Positions 21,490 to 30,680 of a DNA stretch of 64,000 nucleotides are shown here, piece after piece (position 1 is the stretch's first letter; each line of letters begins with the position of its first letter). The notes under the pieces were generated by a model that ran no database searches, had not been told where the DNA came from, and saw nothing but the letters and a program-made list of their open reading frames with translations. This stretch comes from Paenibacillaceae bacterium GAS479. GTDB lineage: Bacteria; Bacillota; Bacilli; Paenibacillales; Paenibacillaceae. The stretch lies in the NCBI GenBank assembly GCA_900105225.1, contig LT629764.1, positions 3,179,501-3,243,500 of the forward strand. Reading direction: 5' to 3'. The position numbers were made by a program, and so were the translations under genes.

Positions 21490-23187
21490 ATGGGAAAGAT
21501 GCGCAAAGCGGCAACAACTCTGCTGGCTCTGGCCATGACCTTCTCGGTCGCTGCCTGCTCCGGCGGCAACAACGGCGGTAACAACACTAGTAATACCAAT
21601 ACAGGCGGAACCAGTGCAAGCCCGGCTCCATCCGCGAACACAGAAGCATCGACATCCCCGGCTCCGGCGGGCGACGGCGCTCCGGCTTGGCAGGCGGACA
21701 CTTCTCCGATTTCATTCGACTGGTACATCAACTTCAGCTGGTTCAACAAAAAATGGGGCGGCGACGCTACAGCCGAGTACATCACGAAAAAAACAGGCGT
21801 GAAGCTGAACTTCATCGTGCCAGCTGGCAACGAAGCGGAGAAGTTGAACACGATGATGGCGTCCGGTTCGCTGCCTGACTTCATCACGCTCGGCTGGTAT
21901 GAGGAGGCGGTCAAAAAGATGATCGCCGGCAAACTGGTTCTGCCGCTCAACGAACTGGCGGACGAGTATGATCCGTACTTTTTCAAAGTGGCAGATCCGG
22001 CTAAACTAGGCTGGTACACGCAGCCGGACAGCAATGTATACGGGTACCCGAACGCATCGTCATCCCCGGCTGACTATGAGAAATACGGCGAGAACTTCAC
22101 GTCCAATCAGACGTTTGTCGTCCGCAAGGATATGTACGAGGCGATTGGCAAGCCGGATATGAGTACGCCAGCGGGCTTTTTGAAAGCTCTGAAGCTGGCG
22201 AAGGAAAAGTTCCCGGAAGTGAACGGTCAGCCGCTCATCCCGCTTGGTCTGCATGAGTTCACCGATGTCGGCAATGATTCTCTGCAGGATTACTTGCAGA
22301 ACTTCCTGGCCATCCCGCGTCAAAAAGACGGTAAATTGTACGACCGCCGCACGGATCCGGAGTACGTTAAGTGGCTGAAGGTGTTCCGCCAAGCGAACCA
22401 GGACGGCATGCTGGCTAAAGATATTTTCATCGATAAACGCCCGCAAATGGAAGAGAAAATCGCTCAAGGCCGCTACTTCGCGATGCTGTATCAGCGGTCT
22501 GACTTTGCCGCGCAGAATATCTCGCTCTATCAAAAAGATCCGAACACGGCCTATATCGCCGTAGACGGACCGAAAAACGTTGACGGCGAAGAGCCGACTC
22601 TGTCTGGCCCTGGTATTTCCGGCTGGACGGTGACGCTCATTTCCAAAAATGTGAAGGACAAAAAGAGAGCCATTGCGTTTCTCAGCTACCTAATGAGCGA
22701 AGAAGGGAACAAGGATCTATTCCTTGGTGAAAAAGGCGTTTCCTATGATACGATAGACGGAAAAGACCAGTTCAAGCCGGAAGTGCTGGAACTGCTGAAC
22801 AAGGATCGGGCTGCTTTTGATCAGAAATATGGCTCTTCATTCACGTACTGGATGCTCATGGATACAAACATGAATCTGCAATGGGCTCCGCCGAGCGTCG
22901 AGCCTGGAAAGCAGATGGAAGAGTGGACGAAGGGCAAGTCGATTAGCATGGCGGAATTCGATAACCTCGATCCAGATCCGACTAGCAAGGAAGGCGTTGC
23001 GCGCAGCAAAAACGACCGTTCATGGGGCAAAGCCTTACCTAAAATGCTGTTGGCTAAATCGGATGCGGAGTTTGACCAGATTTTCAATGACTTTGTGAAG
23101 GGTCGCAACCAACAAGAAGCGATTGATGCTTTCCGCCAGCAAAAATATGAAGAGAACCTAAAAAAGCTGGAAGCTTTGAACAACTAA
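21490..23187 (+). CDS. Extracellular sugar-binding lipoprotein, LplA family
   Basis: 565 residues. A lipoprotein signal peptide ends in the lipobox FSVAAC, followed by a Gly/Asn/Ser/Thr-rich linker (residues ~24-60) and a large type-1 solute-binding domain. The length and motifs such as FVVRKDMYEAIGKPD match the LplA-like long binding proteins. It captures the oligosaccharide outside the cell and delivers it to the two permeases upstream. AAAAGGGGC lies before the ATG. A strong hairpin follows, so binding-protein mRNA may be stabilised relative to the regulatory genes downstream. Confidence 0.87.
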   Translation: MGKMRKAATTLLALAMTFSVAACSGGNNGGNNTSNTNTGGTSASPAPSANTEASTSPAPAGDGAPAWQADTSPISFDWYINFSWFNKKWGGDATAEYITKKTGVKLNFIVPAGNEAEKLNTMMASGSLPDFITLGWYEEAVKKMIAGKLVLPLNELADEYDPYFFKVADPAKLGWYTQPDSNVYGYPNASSSPADYEKYGENFTSNQTFVVRKDMYEAIGKPDMSTPAGFLKALKLAKEKFPEVNGQPLIPLGLHEFTDVGNDSLQDYLQNFLAIPRQKDGKLYDRRTDPEYVKWLKVFRQANQDGMLAKDIFIDKRPQMEEKIAQGRYFAMLYQRSDFAAQNISLYQKDPNTAYIAVDGPKNVDGEEPTLSGPGISGWTVTLISKNVKDKKRAIAFLSYLMSEEGNKDLFLGEKGVSYDTIDGKDQFKPEVLELLNKDRAAFDQKYGSSFTYWMLMDTNMNLQWAPPSVEPGKQMEEWTKGKSISMAEFDNLDPDPTSKEGVARSKNDRSWGKALPKMLLAKSDAEFDQIFNDFVKGRNQQEAIDAFRQQKYEENLKKLEALNN

Positions 23188-23268
23188 GGGTGCGAGTAGT
23201 TAAGGCAGTGAACAACTAAGGTAATGAAAATTAAGCAGCGAACTATCATTTATCTCAAGTCCTAAAGC

Positions 23269-23318
23269 AGCAAGCCTGGTCATTCGAGCGATAACCGCCC
23301 GAGCGACCGGGCTTGCTC
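23269..23318 (+). terminator. Hairpin after the binding-protein gene
   Basis: AGCAAGCCTGGTC / GACCGGGCTTGCT stem with one mismatch and a GC-rich loop. There is no long T-tract, so it may attenuate or stabilise rather than fully terminate. Confidence 0.5.
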
Positions 23319-23352
23319 CATCCCATCCTGCAGCGAAAGGTGACCGGCCAAC

Positions 23353-25242
23353 GTGAAAGCAAGCAGAGGACGATGGACTTCAGCGATCAAAAACTTCTCG
23401 GGAAGCCTGCCTCTTCAGGTGAAGCTGATCCTCTCGTTTGTGCTGGTTATTTTCATCCCGGTGCTGCTGTTCGCCTGGTATGCCTGGAGTGGTGTATCGT
23501 CCCGGTCGATTCAAGAGCTGACCAAAAAGAATGAAAGCATTCTCGACATTGAAAAGACGAACATCCAAAACAACGTCGAGGTAATGGAATGGACAGCTCA
23601 GCTGGCGCTCTCCAATCGGGAAATGAACGATTACCTGGAGCTCCAGGAGGAAATGGATACGGCTTGGCTGCTAGATTTTAAGAACAAAACCTATACCGGT
23701 TTCCAGTACTTCCTATTCAACAATCCTCGCATCGCCAACGTCCGACTGTTCACTAGCAATCCCAATGTGCATGAGTTCTGGCCGGTTGTCTTGAATGAAT
23801 CTCGCATCCGCGAGAAGCCCTGGTACGACAAGGTCATGGAGCAGAGGGGCATCGTCTGGTGGGAAATCCAGCTCGGCCGGGAGATTCTTAAGGGAGCATC
23901 CACGGTCGAAGAGATCAAAGTACCCCATATGTCCCTCCTGCGTGAGTTTACCTATGCGGATGGAACGCATAACGGCATTATGGAAGTCAGCATGGAGGTT
24001 CGCCATTTTTTCACGAAAACGTTCAGTACGGTGCAGGACCCATCCTCGCAGCTTATTGTTGTGTCGCGTGGCGGCAGCGTTTACACGGATTCCTCGGCGG
24101 CTATTTTTAGCGAGACTTCGTCGGAGCAGCTTATGGCTGAACTACAGCTCACCGGTGAGGAGCGCAATGGGATCAGTCGTTTTGAAATGGATGGGCATTC
24201 CTATATGGCTATCCAGACTTTTATGCCGAGACTCGGCATTCATTTGGTGAACCTCGTTGGACTTGATGATACGTTGGCCGACATCCAGCGCACGCGCAAT
24301 CTGTTCATTGTGATCATCGTTGTGCTGATGGCTGTGCTGAGCCTGCTTTCCTATTTCATGCATTCTATTATTCTCAAGCGGTTGCGTATTCTGCGAGATT
24401 CCATGAAAAAGGTTCGCGGAGGCGACTTACACGTTGATGTGCAGGTGCGCGGAAACGACGAGGTGGGCGAGCTCGCCCATCATTACCGTCAATTGCTCAA
24501 GAAGATCAACGAGTTGATCGTGGAGCAGGTTAATCGGCAAGCCGCCGGCAAAGAGGCGGAGCTGCGCTCGCTGAAAAACCAGATCGACTCGCATTTTTTG
24601 TACAATACGCTGGAAAATCTCAAAATGCTGGCTGAAATAGAGGGCCAGTACACCATCTCCGATGCGCTCACCTCGCTTGGCGGCATGATGCGTTACAGCC
24701 TGCAATGGACTCGGGGTCATGTGCGGCTGAGGGACGAGGTGCAGCATATTCAGAACTATATCGCGATCATGAACATCCGTTATGACGGGAAGCTGGAGCT
24801 GCGTCTGGATATTGCGCCGGAATGTTACGACCAGGAGGTGCTCAAAATGTCGCTGCAACCGCTCGTTGAAAACGCCGTGAAGCATGGCATGAACGATTTG
24901 GACGCCGAATCCGGCAAGCTGACGATTACGATTGGGGCTTTTGTCCGGTTGGAGGACTGCGTCATCGAGGTGACGGACAATGGCTGTGGCATCCCTGAGG
25001 AACGGCTTCGTTTGCTTAGCGGTATGCTGCGCATGGAAGAGACGGATTATCAGGAGCTGCGGAGCCATGCAGAAACACGGCGGAGCGAGGGCAGCGGCAT
25101 CGGCTTACGCAATGTCGATCATCGCCTCGTTATGAGTTATGGGCGGGAGTATGGGTTACGGATGGAAAGTGTGGAAGGCAGCTATACGAGAATTGCAATG
25201 ACTCTCCCTCATCTCATTCGGACCGGAGGTGACACGCGCTGA
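23353..25242 (+). CDS. YesM-type sensor histidine kinase
   Basis: 629 residues starting at GTG. Membrane helix at ~residues 25-48, extracellular Cache-like sensor to ~315, second helix (LFIVIIVVLMAVLSLLSYFM), HAMP linker, then the His_kinase motif with H414 in LKNQIDSHFLYNTLENLKML. The ATPase domain has QPLVENAVKHG and DNGCGIPEERL. This is the usual partner of AraC-type regulators controlling adjacent carbohydrate importers in Paenibacillus. Its stop overlaps the regulator start (TGATG), showing coupled translation. Confidence 0.9.
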   Translation: MKASRGRWTSAIKNFSGSLPLQVKLILSFVLVIFIPVLLFAWYAWSGVSSRSIQELTKKNESILDIEKTNIQNNVEVMEWTAQLALSNREMNDYLELQEEMDTAWLLDFKNKTYTGFQYFLFNNPRIANVRLFTSNPNVHEFWPVVLNESRIREKPWYDKVMEQRGIVWWEIQLGREILKGASTVEEIKVPHMSLLREFTYADGTHNGIMEVSMEVRHFFTKTFSTVQDPSSQLIVVSRGGSVYTDSSAAIFSETSSEQLMAELQLTGEERNGISRFEMDGHSYMAIQTFMPRLGIHLVNLVGLDDTLADIQRTRNLFIVIIVVLMAVLSLLSYFMHSIILKRLRILRDSMKKVRGGDLHVDVQVRGNDEVGELAHHYRQLLKKINELIVEQVNRQAAGKEAELRSLKNQIDSHFLYNTLENLKMLAEIEGQYTISDALTSLGGMMRYSLQWTRGHVRLRDEVQHIQNYIAIMNIRYDGKLELRLDIAPECYDQEVLKMSLQPLVENAVKHGMNDLDAESGKLTITIGAFVRLEDCVIEVTDNGCGIPEERLRLLSGMLRMEETDYQELRSHAETRRSEGSGIGLRNVDHRLVMSYGREYGLRMESVEGSYTRIAMTLPHLIRTGGDTR

Positions 25243-27359
25243 TGCGTAGTCTGCTCATTGTTGACGACGAGAAAAATATCCGGCTCGGTCTGAAAGCGAT
25301 GATCGAGCGCCAATTCCCGGGCCGTTATGCTTTCCGCTTTGCGGAGAACGGCCGCGAGGCGTTGAAGGAGCTGGCCGCCAGCCCGGCCGAGCTGATGATT
25401 ACCGACATTCGCATGCCGGTTCTGGATGGGCTCGGGTTGCTGGAGCAGCTGCAGGAATGCGGGACGGGCGGAGCTGAGGGGAAGCTCGATGGAGGGAGTG
25501 GAACTGAGGGGAAGTTCGGCGGAGCGGGTGGAGCTGGAGGTAAGCTCGGTGGGTCTAGTGGAGCTGGAGGGAAGCTCGGTGAGAGCGGGACTGGGAGCGG
25601 CGATACAATCGGCACCGCCGGAATAACCCATACCACCGGAACAACCGATACCACCGGAACAACCGATACCACCGGAACAACCGGTACCACCGGAACAACT
25701 GGTAACACCGGAACAACCGACACCGCCGGAACAACCGGTACCACCGGAATAGCTGGGGCAGCTCCCTTGGTTATTATATTGAGCGGTCATGATGACTTCC
25801 CTTACGCGAAGGCGGCGATCCGGTATCAGGTGAAGGAATACCTGCTCAAACCGATTGTTCGTGAGGAGCTGTTCGGAGTTCTTGAGCGGTTGGAAGGTGA
25901 GCTTGACCGCCGAAGCGCGTTAGCACGTCTTATGGATGAAAATGAGCCAGTAGCTGAAAGGGCAACAAGCTGGCCGGGTGAGGCTTCCAGTCAGCTTGTG
26001 CAGGAGCTATTGAGGGAGGATACCGATCCGCGGCGGCTTCAAAGCCAGCTTGAGCACGCCAACCTCGGCTGGCTGTCCGGCGAGTATACACTCGGCATTA
26101 TTCGGGGTGTGGGCAGAGTGGATCGAGCTTCGCGCAGCCGCACGATCTCACCGGCAGGAGCGGCCGCTGGGGTGAGATTTGGTCGCAGCGGAGGTGCGGT
26201 CACCGCTGGAGCGGAGCTTGAACGTAGCCAAGGTGTGCTCACTGCTGGGATGAAGCTTGACGGTAGCCAAAGTGTGGTCACCGCTGGGGAGAAGCTTGAA
26301 CGTAGCCAAGGAGCGGTCAGCGCTGGGATGAAGCTTGGTCGCAGCCAGGGATCGGATACGCTTAATGAAGAAGTGGGTGAATTTTCGCCTATGCAGCGCC
26401 GATTGGAGCAACTTCTAGAGAGCGAAAGCGGTTGGGCGCTGCACGAGGGCCGGGACGGGGATCTCGTGCTCCTGGCACGAGAGGAAGTTCAACTGCGACG
26501 GCTGGCGGAACATTTGGAGGGTCACATCCTACTGAGTTGCCATTTGTCGCTCAGCTCACGTGTGCAAGGCATAGGTCAGATGAGGAGAGCATACAGCCAG
26601 GCACGGCAGGTACAGAAGTATTTTCTACTGAATCCCGGCTCCTCGTTGCTCGCCTACGACAGTCTTCGGAGACTCAGCTCCGGCTGCCAGCTTCCGACCG
26701 AGTCAATTCGTCGCTTATCCAATCTTCTCGGCACGGGCAGGTTGGCGGAGATGAAGCGACTGCTCCAGAGCATTCTGGACATTCGGCTGATCAGTCGCTG
26801 TGAAATCGGCTATCTTGAGGGCATTAGCCGACGACTGAATGAGGAGGTTTTTGACAGTGTGTTCCGTAGTTACGGCGAGGAGTCTATCGATATTCTCAAA
26901 CTGTACAAGAGCGCGGGGCATATTGAGAACTTCGAGCGCTTCGAGGATTATTACGGCCATGTTGAGCAACTGCTGGAGCGGCTGGACGCATTCGTCAGCA
27001 CAGTTCGCGGCATGCATACGGAACGCAGGGACTTGCAGAAGGCGGTCGATTACTTGCAAAAACATTACGCGGAAGATGTAAATATGGCTGTTGTCAGCAA
27101 TCATATCTCGTTGAATTACACTTATTTTAGCCAGGCATTCAAGGAGCATACGGGAGAGAGCTTCTCCTCCTATTTGCGCAAGCTGCGGCTGAATCGGGCG
27201 AAGGAGCTGTTGGCCGAGTCTGAGCTTAAAGTGTACGAAATCAGCAGCCAGGCGGGCTTTGATAATGTGAAGCATTTTACACGTGTGTTCAAGGAGACGG
27301 AAGGCGTTACGCCGCTAGAATACCGCAGTAAGAAACAGGGAAGCGGCGCGGGGAGGTAG
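25242..27359 (+). CDS. YesN-type response regulator (AraC output) with repeat insertions
   Basis: 705 residues, longer than the ~500-550 typical of the family. The receiver begins MRSLLIVDDEKNIRLGLK and has phospho-acceptor D55 in LMITDIRMPVLDG. A ~97-residue low-complexity segment (about residues 75-171) rich in Gly/Thr then splits it before LVIILSGHDDFPYAKAAI and the conserved Lys in YLLKP. A second repeat block lies near residues 320-371 (four 13-residue units such as VTAGAELERSQGV). The C-terminal ~100 residues are an AraC helix-turn-helix pair (NHISLNYTYFSQAFKEHTG, ISSQAGFDNVKHFTRVFKE). It is expected to activate the importer genes. Both insertions keep the frame. Confidence 0.88.
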   Translation: MRSLLIVDDEKNIRLGLKAMIERQFPGRYAFRFAENGREALKELAASPAELMITDIRMPVLDGLGLLEQLQECGTGGAEGKLDGGSGTEGKFGGAGGAGGKLGGSSGAGGKLGESGTGSGDTIGTAGITHTTGTTDTTGTTDTTGTTGTTGTTGNTGTTDTAGTTGTTGIAGAAPLVIILSGHDDFPYAKAAIRYQVKEYLLKPIVREELFGVLERLEGELDRRSALARLMDENEPVAERATSWPGEASSQLVQELLREDTDPRRLQSQLEHANLGWLSGEYTLGIIRGVGRVDRASRSRTISPAGAAAGVRFGRSGGAVTAGAELERSQGVLTAGMKLDGSQSVVTAGEKLERSQGAVSAGMKLGRSQGSDTLNEEVGEFSPMQRRLEQLLESESGWALHEGRDGDLVLLAREEVQLRRLAEHLEGHILLSCHLSLSSRVQGIGQMRRAYSQARQVQKYFLLNPGSSLLAYDSLRRLSSGCQLPTESIRRLSNLLGTGRLAEMKRLLQSILDIRLISRCEIGYLEGISRRLNEEVFDSVFRSYGEESIDILKLYKSAGHIENFERFEDYYGHVEQLLERLDAFVSTVRGMHTERRDLQKAVDYLQKHYAEDVNMAVVSNHISLNYTYFSQAFKEHTGESFSSYLRKLRLNRAKELLAESELKVYEISSQAGFDNVKHFTRVFKETEGVTPLEYRSKKQGSGAGR
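25464..25754 (+). repeat. Coding minisatellite inside the receiver domain
   Basis: The first half encodes GGAGGAGGKLGG-type repeats. From about 25632 an 18-bp unit GGAACAACCGATACCACC repeats about six times, encoding Gly-Thr-Thr-Asp-Thr-Thr. It is flanked by well-conserved receiver sequence on both sides, so it is an insertion rather than a natural linker between domains. Confidence 0.9.
26199..26354 (+). repeat. Four 39-bp coding repeats in the regulator's central region
   Basis: Units start GTCACCGCTGG / CTCACTGCTGG / GTCACCGCTGG / GTCAGCGCTGG every 39 bp and encode 13-residue repeats. They lie between the receiver and the AraC domain. Confidence 0.85.
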
Positions 27360-27390
27360 GACGCTCCACCTGCGAGTCCGGTAGCGCCGA

Positions 27391-28077
27391 AAGCAAGTAG
27401 CAAAAGCTACTTGAAGTCCGCGGGAGCGGCTCTGGCGCCGAAAACAAGTAGCAAAAGCTACTTGAAAGCCGACGGAGCAGCTCTGGCGCCGGAAGCAAGT
27501 AGCAAAAGCTACTTGAAAACCATCGTAGCAGCTCACGCGCCGGAAGCAAGTAGCAAAAGCTACTTGAAAGCCGACGGAGCAGCTCTGGCGCCGGAAGCAA
27601 GTAACAAAAGCTACTTGAAGACCGACGGAGCAGCTCTGGCGCCGGAAGCAAGTAGCAAAAGCTACTTGAAGACCGACGGAGCAGCTCTGGCGCCGGAAGC
27701 AAGTAGCAAAAGCTACTTGAAAGCCGACGGAGCGACTCCCTCGCCGGAAGCAAGTAGCAAAAGCTACTTGAAAACCATCGGAGCAGCTCACGCACCGAAA
27801 GCAAGTAGCAAAAGCTACTTGAAGACCGCCGTAGCGGCTCTGGCGCCGGAAGCAAGTAGCAAAAGCTACTTGAAAACCATCGGAGCAGCTCACGCACCGA
27901 AAGCAAGTAGCAAAAGCTACTTGAAGACCGCCGTAGCGGCTCTGGCGACGAAAGCAAGTAGCAAAAGCTACTTGAAGACCGACGGAGCAGCTCTGGCGCC
28001 GAAAACAAGTAGCAAAAGCTACTTGAAAACCATCGGAGCAGCTCACGCACCGAAAGCAAGTAGCAAAAGCTACTTGA
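27391..28077. repeat. Tandem array 2: fourteen 51-bp hairpin repeats
   Basis: A(A/G)CAAGTAGCAAAAGCTACTTGAA recurs every 51 bp from 27391 to 28054 (14 copies). The stem CAAGTAGC / GCTACTTG closes on an AAAA tetraloop. The rest of the unit (GAGCAGCTCTGGCGCCG-like) is better conserved than array 1 would predict but unrelated to its second half. The array starts 32 nt after the regulator stop and ends ~57 nt before the GH5 start. Long open frames of 17-residue repeats exist on both strands and are treated as artefacts of the period. Confidence 0.95.
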
Positions 28078-28134
28078 AAGCGAGCAGCCAGTGGCCGCTC
28101 CGGCCCGTCGTTATTTTCGATTGGAGGGATTCGT

Positions 28135-29910
28135 GTGAAGAGTAAGCTATATCGGCAGCCGGAAGTAGATGGATGGGTAAAAGCGGAAGGCAAGCGCCTC
28201 GTGAACGGACGAGGGCAGGAACTGATTTTGCGCGGAGTCGGGCTTGGCAGCTGGCTGCTGCCGGAGGGCTATATGTGGAAGCTACCGGCAGGAGGTGATC
28301 GTCCGCGGCGGATCGAGCGGATGGTGACGGAGCTGATCGGGGAGCAGGATGCGGGTACGTTTTGGCGATCTTATTTTGACCGCTACATATCCGAGGCGGA
28401 TATTCGCCGGCTGGCTTTCGAGGGCTTCAATTCGGTTCGAGTGCCGTTCAACGCACGAAAGCTGCTTGAAGGCGAGCTTAATGAAGAGGGTTATAGCCCC
28501 GAACAGCTTGAACTGCTCGACCGAGTCATCGACTGGTGCCGGACTTGGGGAATTTATGTCATCTTGGACATGCATGGTGCGCCGGGCGGCCAAACGGGAG
28601 CAAACATCGACGACTCCGAAAACGATCATCCGGAGCTTTTCACTTCGGAAGAGCATCGTCAAGCAGCTATTGATCTGTGGCGCTATTTGGCTCAGCGTTA
28701 CAGGAATGAATGGATCGTAGCGGGTTATGACTTGCTGAACGAGCCTTTGCCAGATTACCACGGTAAGTACAAGGATCGGTTGGAGCCTCTTTATCGTGAC
28801 ATGATTGCAGCGATTCGCGAGGTCGACGAGCGGCATCTTATAATTTTGGAAGGCGCCCATTGGTCGACCGATTGGACGGTATTTACAGAGAAGCTTGACG
28901 ATAATGTGCTTTATCAATTCCATAAATACTGGAATAACCCGGACACGGAAAGCATTCAGAAGTACTTGGATTTTCGTGATGCCTGGAATGTGCCCATATT
29001 TATGGGCGAGGGCGGAGAGAATGACCTGGACTGGTACGCGGGAGCGTTTCGACTTTTTGAGGATCATCGGATCAGCTGGAACTTTTGGACGTGGAAAAAA
29101 ATAGACACAATCAACTCGCCCTGCTCCATCCCTAAACCGGAAGGCTGGGAAAAACTCGGTAACTGGCTCGAAGGTGGAAATAAACCGGATCAGGAGGAGA
29201 CGCATCGCATCCTTGGCAGCTATCTGGACGGGATGTGGCTCGATGCATGCGATTACCGTCCCGAAGTTGTGAATGCGCTGCTGCGCCGTGCTCCGGTACG
29301 TATTCCAGCGATTCACTATGGTTATAAGGGCGAGGGAGAAAGCTTTGGCTTCAGGGACTCGGAGCAAGATCGGATCACTTGGCAAAGTGACTATCGTCGA
29401 GGTGACGGTCTTGCAATCCGAAAGTTGGATGGTGAACCGATGCTACCTCCCACGGAGCCGGGCTGGCATCCTTGGAATGCCGGCGATGGGCTTTGCGTTG
29501 AGTTGCGGGAAGACGGCTGGCTGGCGTATGAGTTTACAATCGCTGCGGATGATGCTGCTTCCAGACCGGCCGAGACAGCAGTCTCGACAGAGAAAGCGGC
29601 CTTGACTGAGACAGCAGCCTCTACTCAGGTAGCAGGCTTCACTGAGACAACGTCAGCAAAGCCCTCCGCTTCCACACCCTTTAACTTGAAGCTGCGACTG
29701 ATGGCGGCGGGCGAGAAAGCCAAGGCCGGTGCGGCGCTGGAATTGGAGCTGGACGGTGTTCCGCTGGGCCAAGTGCCCGCAGGTTTTCATTGGAGCAGCG
29801 CGGAACTTGCGGATCGACTTCCGCTTTTATCGCCGGGCCTGCACCGGCTAGTCTTAACCGCCATAGGCGGAGGGTTGCTACTGGAGAGCGTGGAGTTTGA
29901 TCGATCGTGA
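28135..29910 (+). CDS. Glycoside hydrolase family 5-like enzyme
   Basis: 591 residues from a GTG start with GGAGGG ~8 nt upstream. No signal peptide is seen, so it is probably cytoplasmic and acts on imported sugar. Residues ~20-330 form the GH5 barrel: GFNSVRVPFNARKL, VILDMHGAPGG, acid/base E203 in DLLNEPLP and nucleophile E292 in IFMGEGGEN, with FWTWKKID near the end of the barrel. The C-terminal ~150 residues look like a beta-sandwich carbohydrate module interrupted by an Ala/Thr/Glu-rich repeat (residues ~478-516). Its place after the importer and regulators suggests that it degrades the imported oligosaccharide; beta-glucan is plausible but unproven. Confidence 0.85.
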   Translation: MKSKLYRQPEVDGWVKAEGKRLVNGRGQELILRGVGLGSWLLPEGYMWKLPAGGDRPRRIERMVTELIGEQDAGTFWRSYFDRYISEADIRRLAFEGFNSVRVPFNARKLLEGELNEEGYSPEQLELLDRVIDWCRTWGIYVILDMHGAPGGQTGANIDDSENDHPELFTSEEHRQAAIDLWRYLAQRYRNEWIVAGYDLLNEPLPDYHGKYKDRLEPLYRDMIAAIREVDERHLIILEGAHWSTDWTVFTEKLDDNVLYQFHKYWNNPDTESIQKYLDFRDAWNVPIFMGEGGENDLDWYAGAFRLFEDHRISWNFWTWKKIDTINSPCSIPKPEGWEKLGNWLEGGNKPDQEETHRILGSYLDGMWLDACDYRPEVVNALLRRAPVRIPAIHYGYKGEGESFGFRDSEQDRITWQSDYRRGDGLAIRKLDGEPMLPPTEPGWHPWNAGDGLCVELREDGWLAYEFTIAADDAASRPAETAVSTEKAALTETAASTQVAGFTETTSAKPSASTPFNLKLRLMAAGEKAKAGAALELELDGVPLGQVPAGFHWSSAELADRLPLLSPGLHRLVLTAIGGGLLLESVEFDRS

Positions 29911-29956
29911 CATTTAATTGGTTGCGTGTCTAAAGGATACGTACTATGATTAGACT

Positions 29957-30092
29957 AGAAAAAGGGCCGCAGATGTTACCAGCATCTGTGACCCGGGCAC
30001 ATAGCCGCTTTATGGGCGGTGGGCTTTGAAGAGGTTACAGCCGTAGAGTAGACCGCCAACCTATCTGGGGATTGGGCGGTCTACTTCTTTTT
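29957..30092 (+). ncRNA. Putative antisense antitoxin RNA, copy 1
   Basis: Promoter TTGCGT (29922-29927) and TATGAT (29945-29950) with 17-nt spacing predict a start near 29957. The RNA would end at the hairpin GTAGACCGCC / GGCGGTCTAC (30048-30084) followed by a T-rich run to 30092. It overlaps the 3' part of the toxin mRNA on the opposite strand, the arrangement of RatA/TxpA-type type I systems. Boundaries are inferred. Confidence 0.65.
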
Positions 30093-30164
30093 GTTGAAGG
30101 AAAGAATCAGCACGATCAACGTTGCGAAAGAAATCATCAACGTCAGCGTTTGAGATACCTCCAT
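30081..30164 (-). CDS. Holin-like type I toxin, copy 1
   Basis: 27 residues: one hydrophobic helix (LTLMISFATLIVLILSF) ending in Asn-Lys-Lys-Lys, typical of the short holin-like toxins of the TxpA/BsrG kind. GGGAGGTGAT lies 3-4 nt before the ATG. A -10 element TATACT on the minus strand (30228-30233) precedes it. A toxin mRNA terminator is likely at about 29963-29990 (CAGATG / CATCTG then CCCTTTTT on the minus strand), so the mRNA spans the whole antisense RNA. Membrane insertion is the expected mode of action. Confidence 0.75.
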   Translation of the reverse strand: MEVSQTLTLMISFATLIVLILSFNKKK

Positions 30165-30475
30165 GGCATCACCTCCCTTCCGGGAGATTAGCCTGACCGC
30201 CCAACAGCCATCTATGTACTTGAAACTAGTATAGCTTGATTTGGAAACATAGGACATAACATATCTCAAATTCAAATTGTTAATTAGATCGAGAGAATTC
30301 GCGGGTAACTACCAGTCTCTTTTGTTGCTTCGCTGATTTCCACTTTCACAACCGAGCCTGCACCGGCTAGTCTTAACCGCCATAGGCGGAGGGCTGCTAC
30401 TGGAGAGCGTGGAGCTTGTTCGATCGTGACATTTAATTGGTTGCGTGTCTAAAGGATACGTACTATGATTAAACT

Positions 30476-30609
30476 AGAAAAAGGGCCGCAGATGTTACCA
30501 GCATCTGTGACCCGGGCACATAGCCGCTTTATGGGCGGTGGGCTTAGACTGAGGTTTGTTCAAAGAATAGACCGTACCTTGTCACGGGTGGGCGGTCTAT
30601 TTCTTTTTG
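30476..30609 (+). ncRNA. Putative antisense antitoxin RNA, copy 2
   Basis: The same promoter pair as copy 1 (TTGCGT 30441-30446, TATGAT 30464-30469, 17-nt spacing). The terminator stem is AATAGACCG / CGGTCTATT. Relative to copy 1 the outer base pair changed from G-C to A-T on both sides together. The middle of the RNA differs from copy 1, which could make the two antitoxins specific to their own toxins. Confidence 0.62.
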
Positions 30610-30680
30610 TTGAAGGAAAGAATCAGCACGATTAACGTTGCGAAAGAAATCATCAACGTCAGCGTTTGAGATACCTCCAT
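30597..30680 (-). CDS. Holin-like type I toxin, copy 2
   Basis: Encodes the same 27-residue peptide as copy 1, with only synonymous changes visible (for example the final Lys AAG to AAA). The same ribosome site GGGAGGTGAT and -10 TATACT (30744-30749 as AGTATA on the plus strand) are kept. The absence of disrupting changes argues that both copies are under selection or that the duplication is recent. Confidence 0.75.
   Translation of the reverse strand: MEVSQTLTLMISFATLIVLILSFNKKK

Noticed and set aside
27307-28193. 250-290-codon frames on both strands of tandem array 2
   Set aside because: Same artefact of the 51-bp period; frames on both strands are equally open and extend into neighbouring genes.
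28282-29385. 367-codon frame antisense to the GH5 gene
   Set aside because: The sense strand has clear GH5 motifs and catalytic residues; the antisense product has no signature and no ribosome site.
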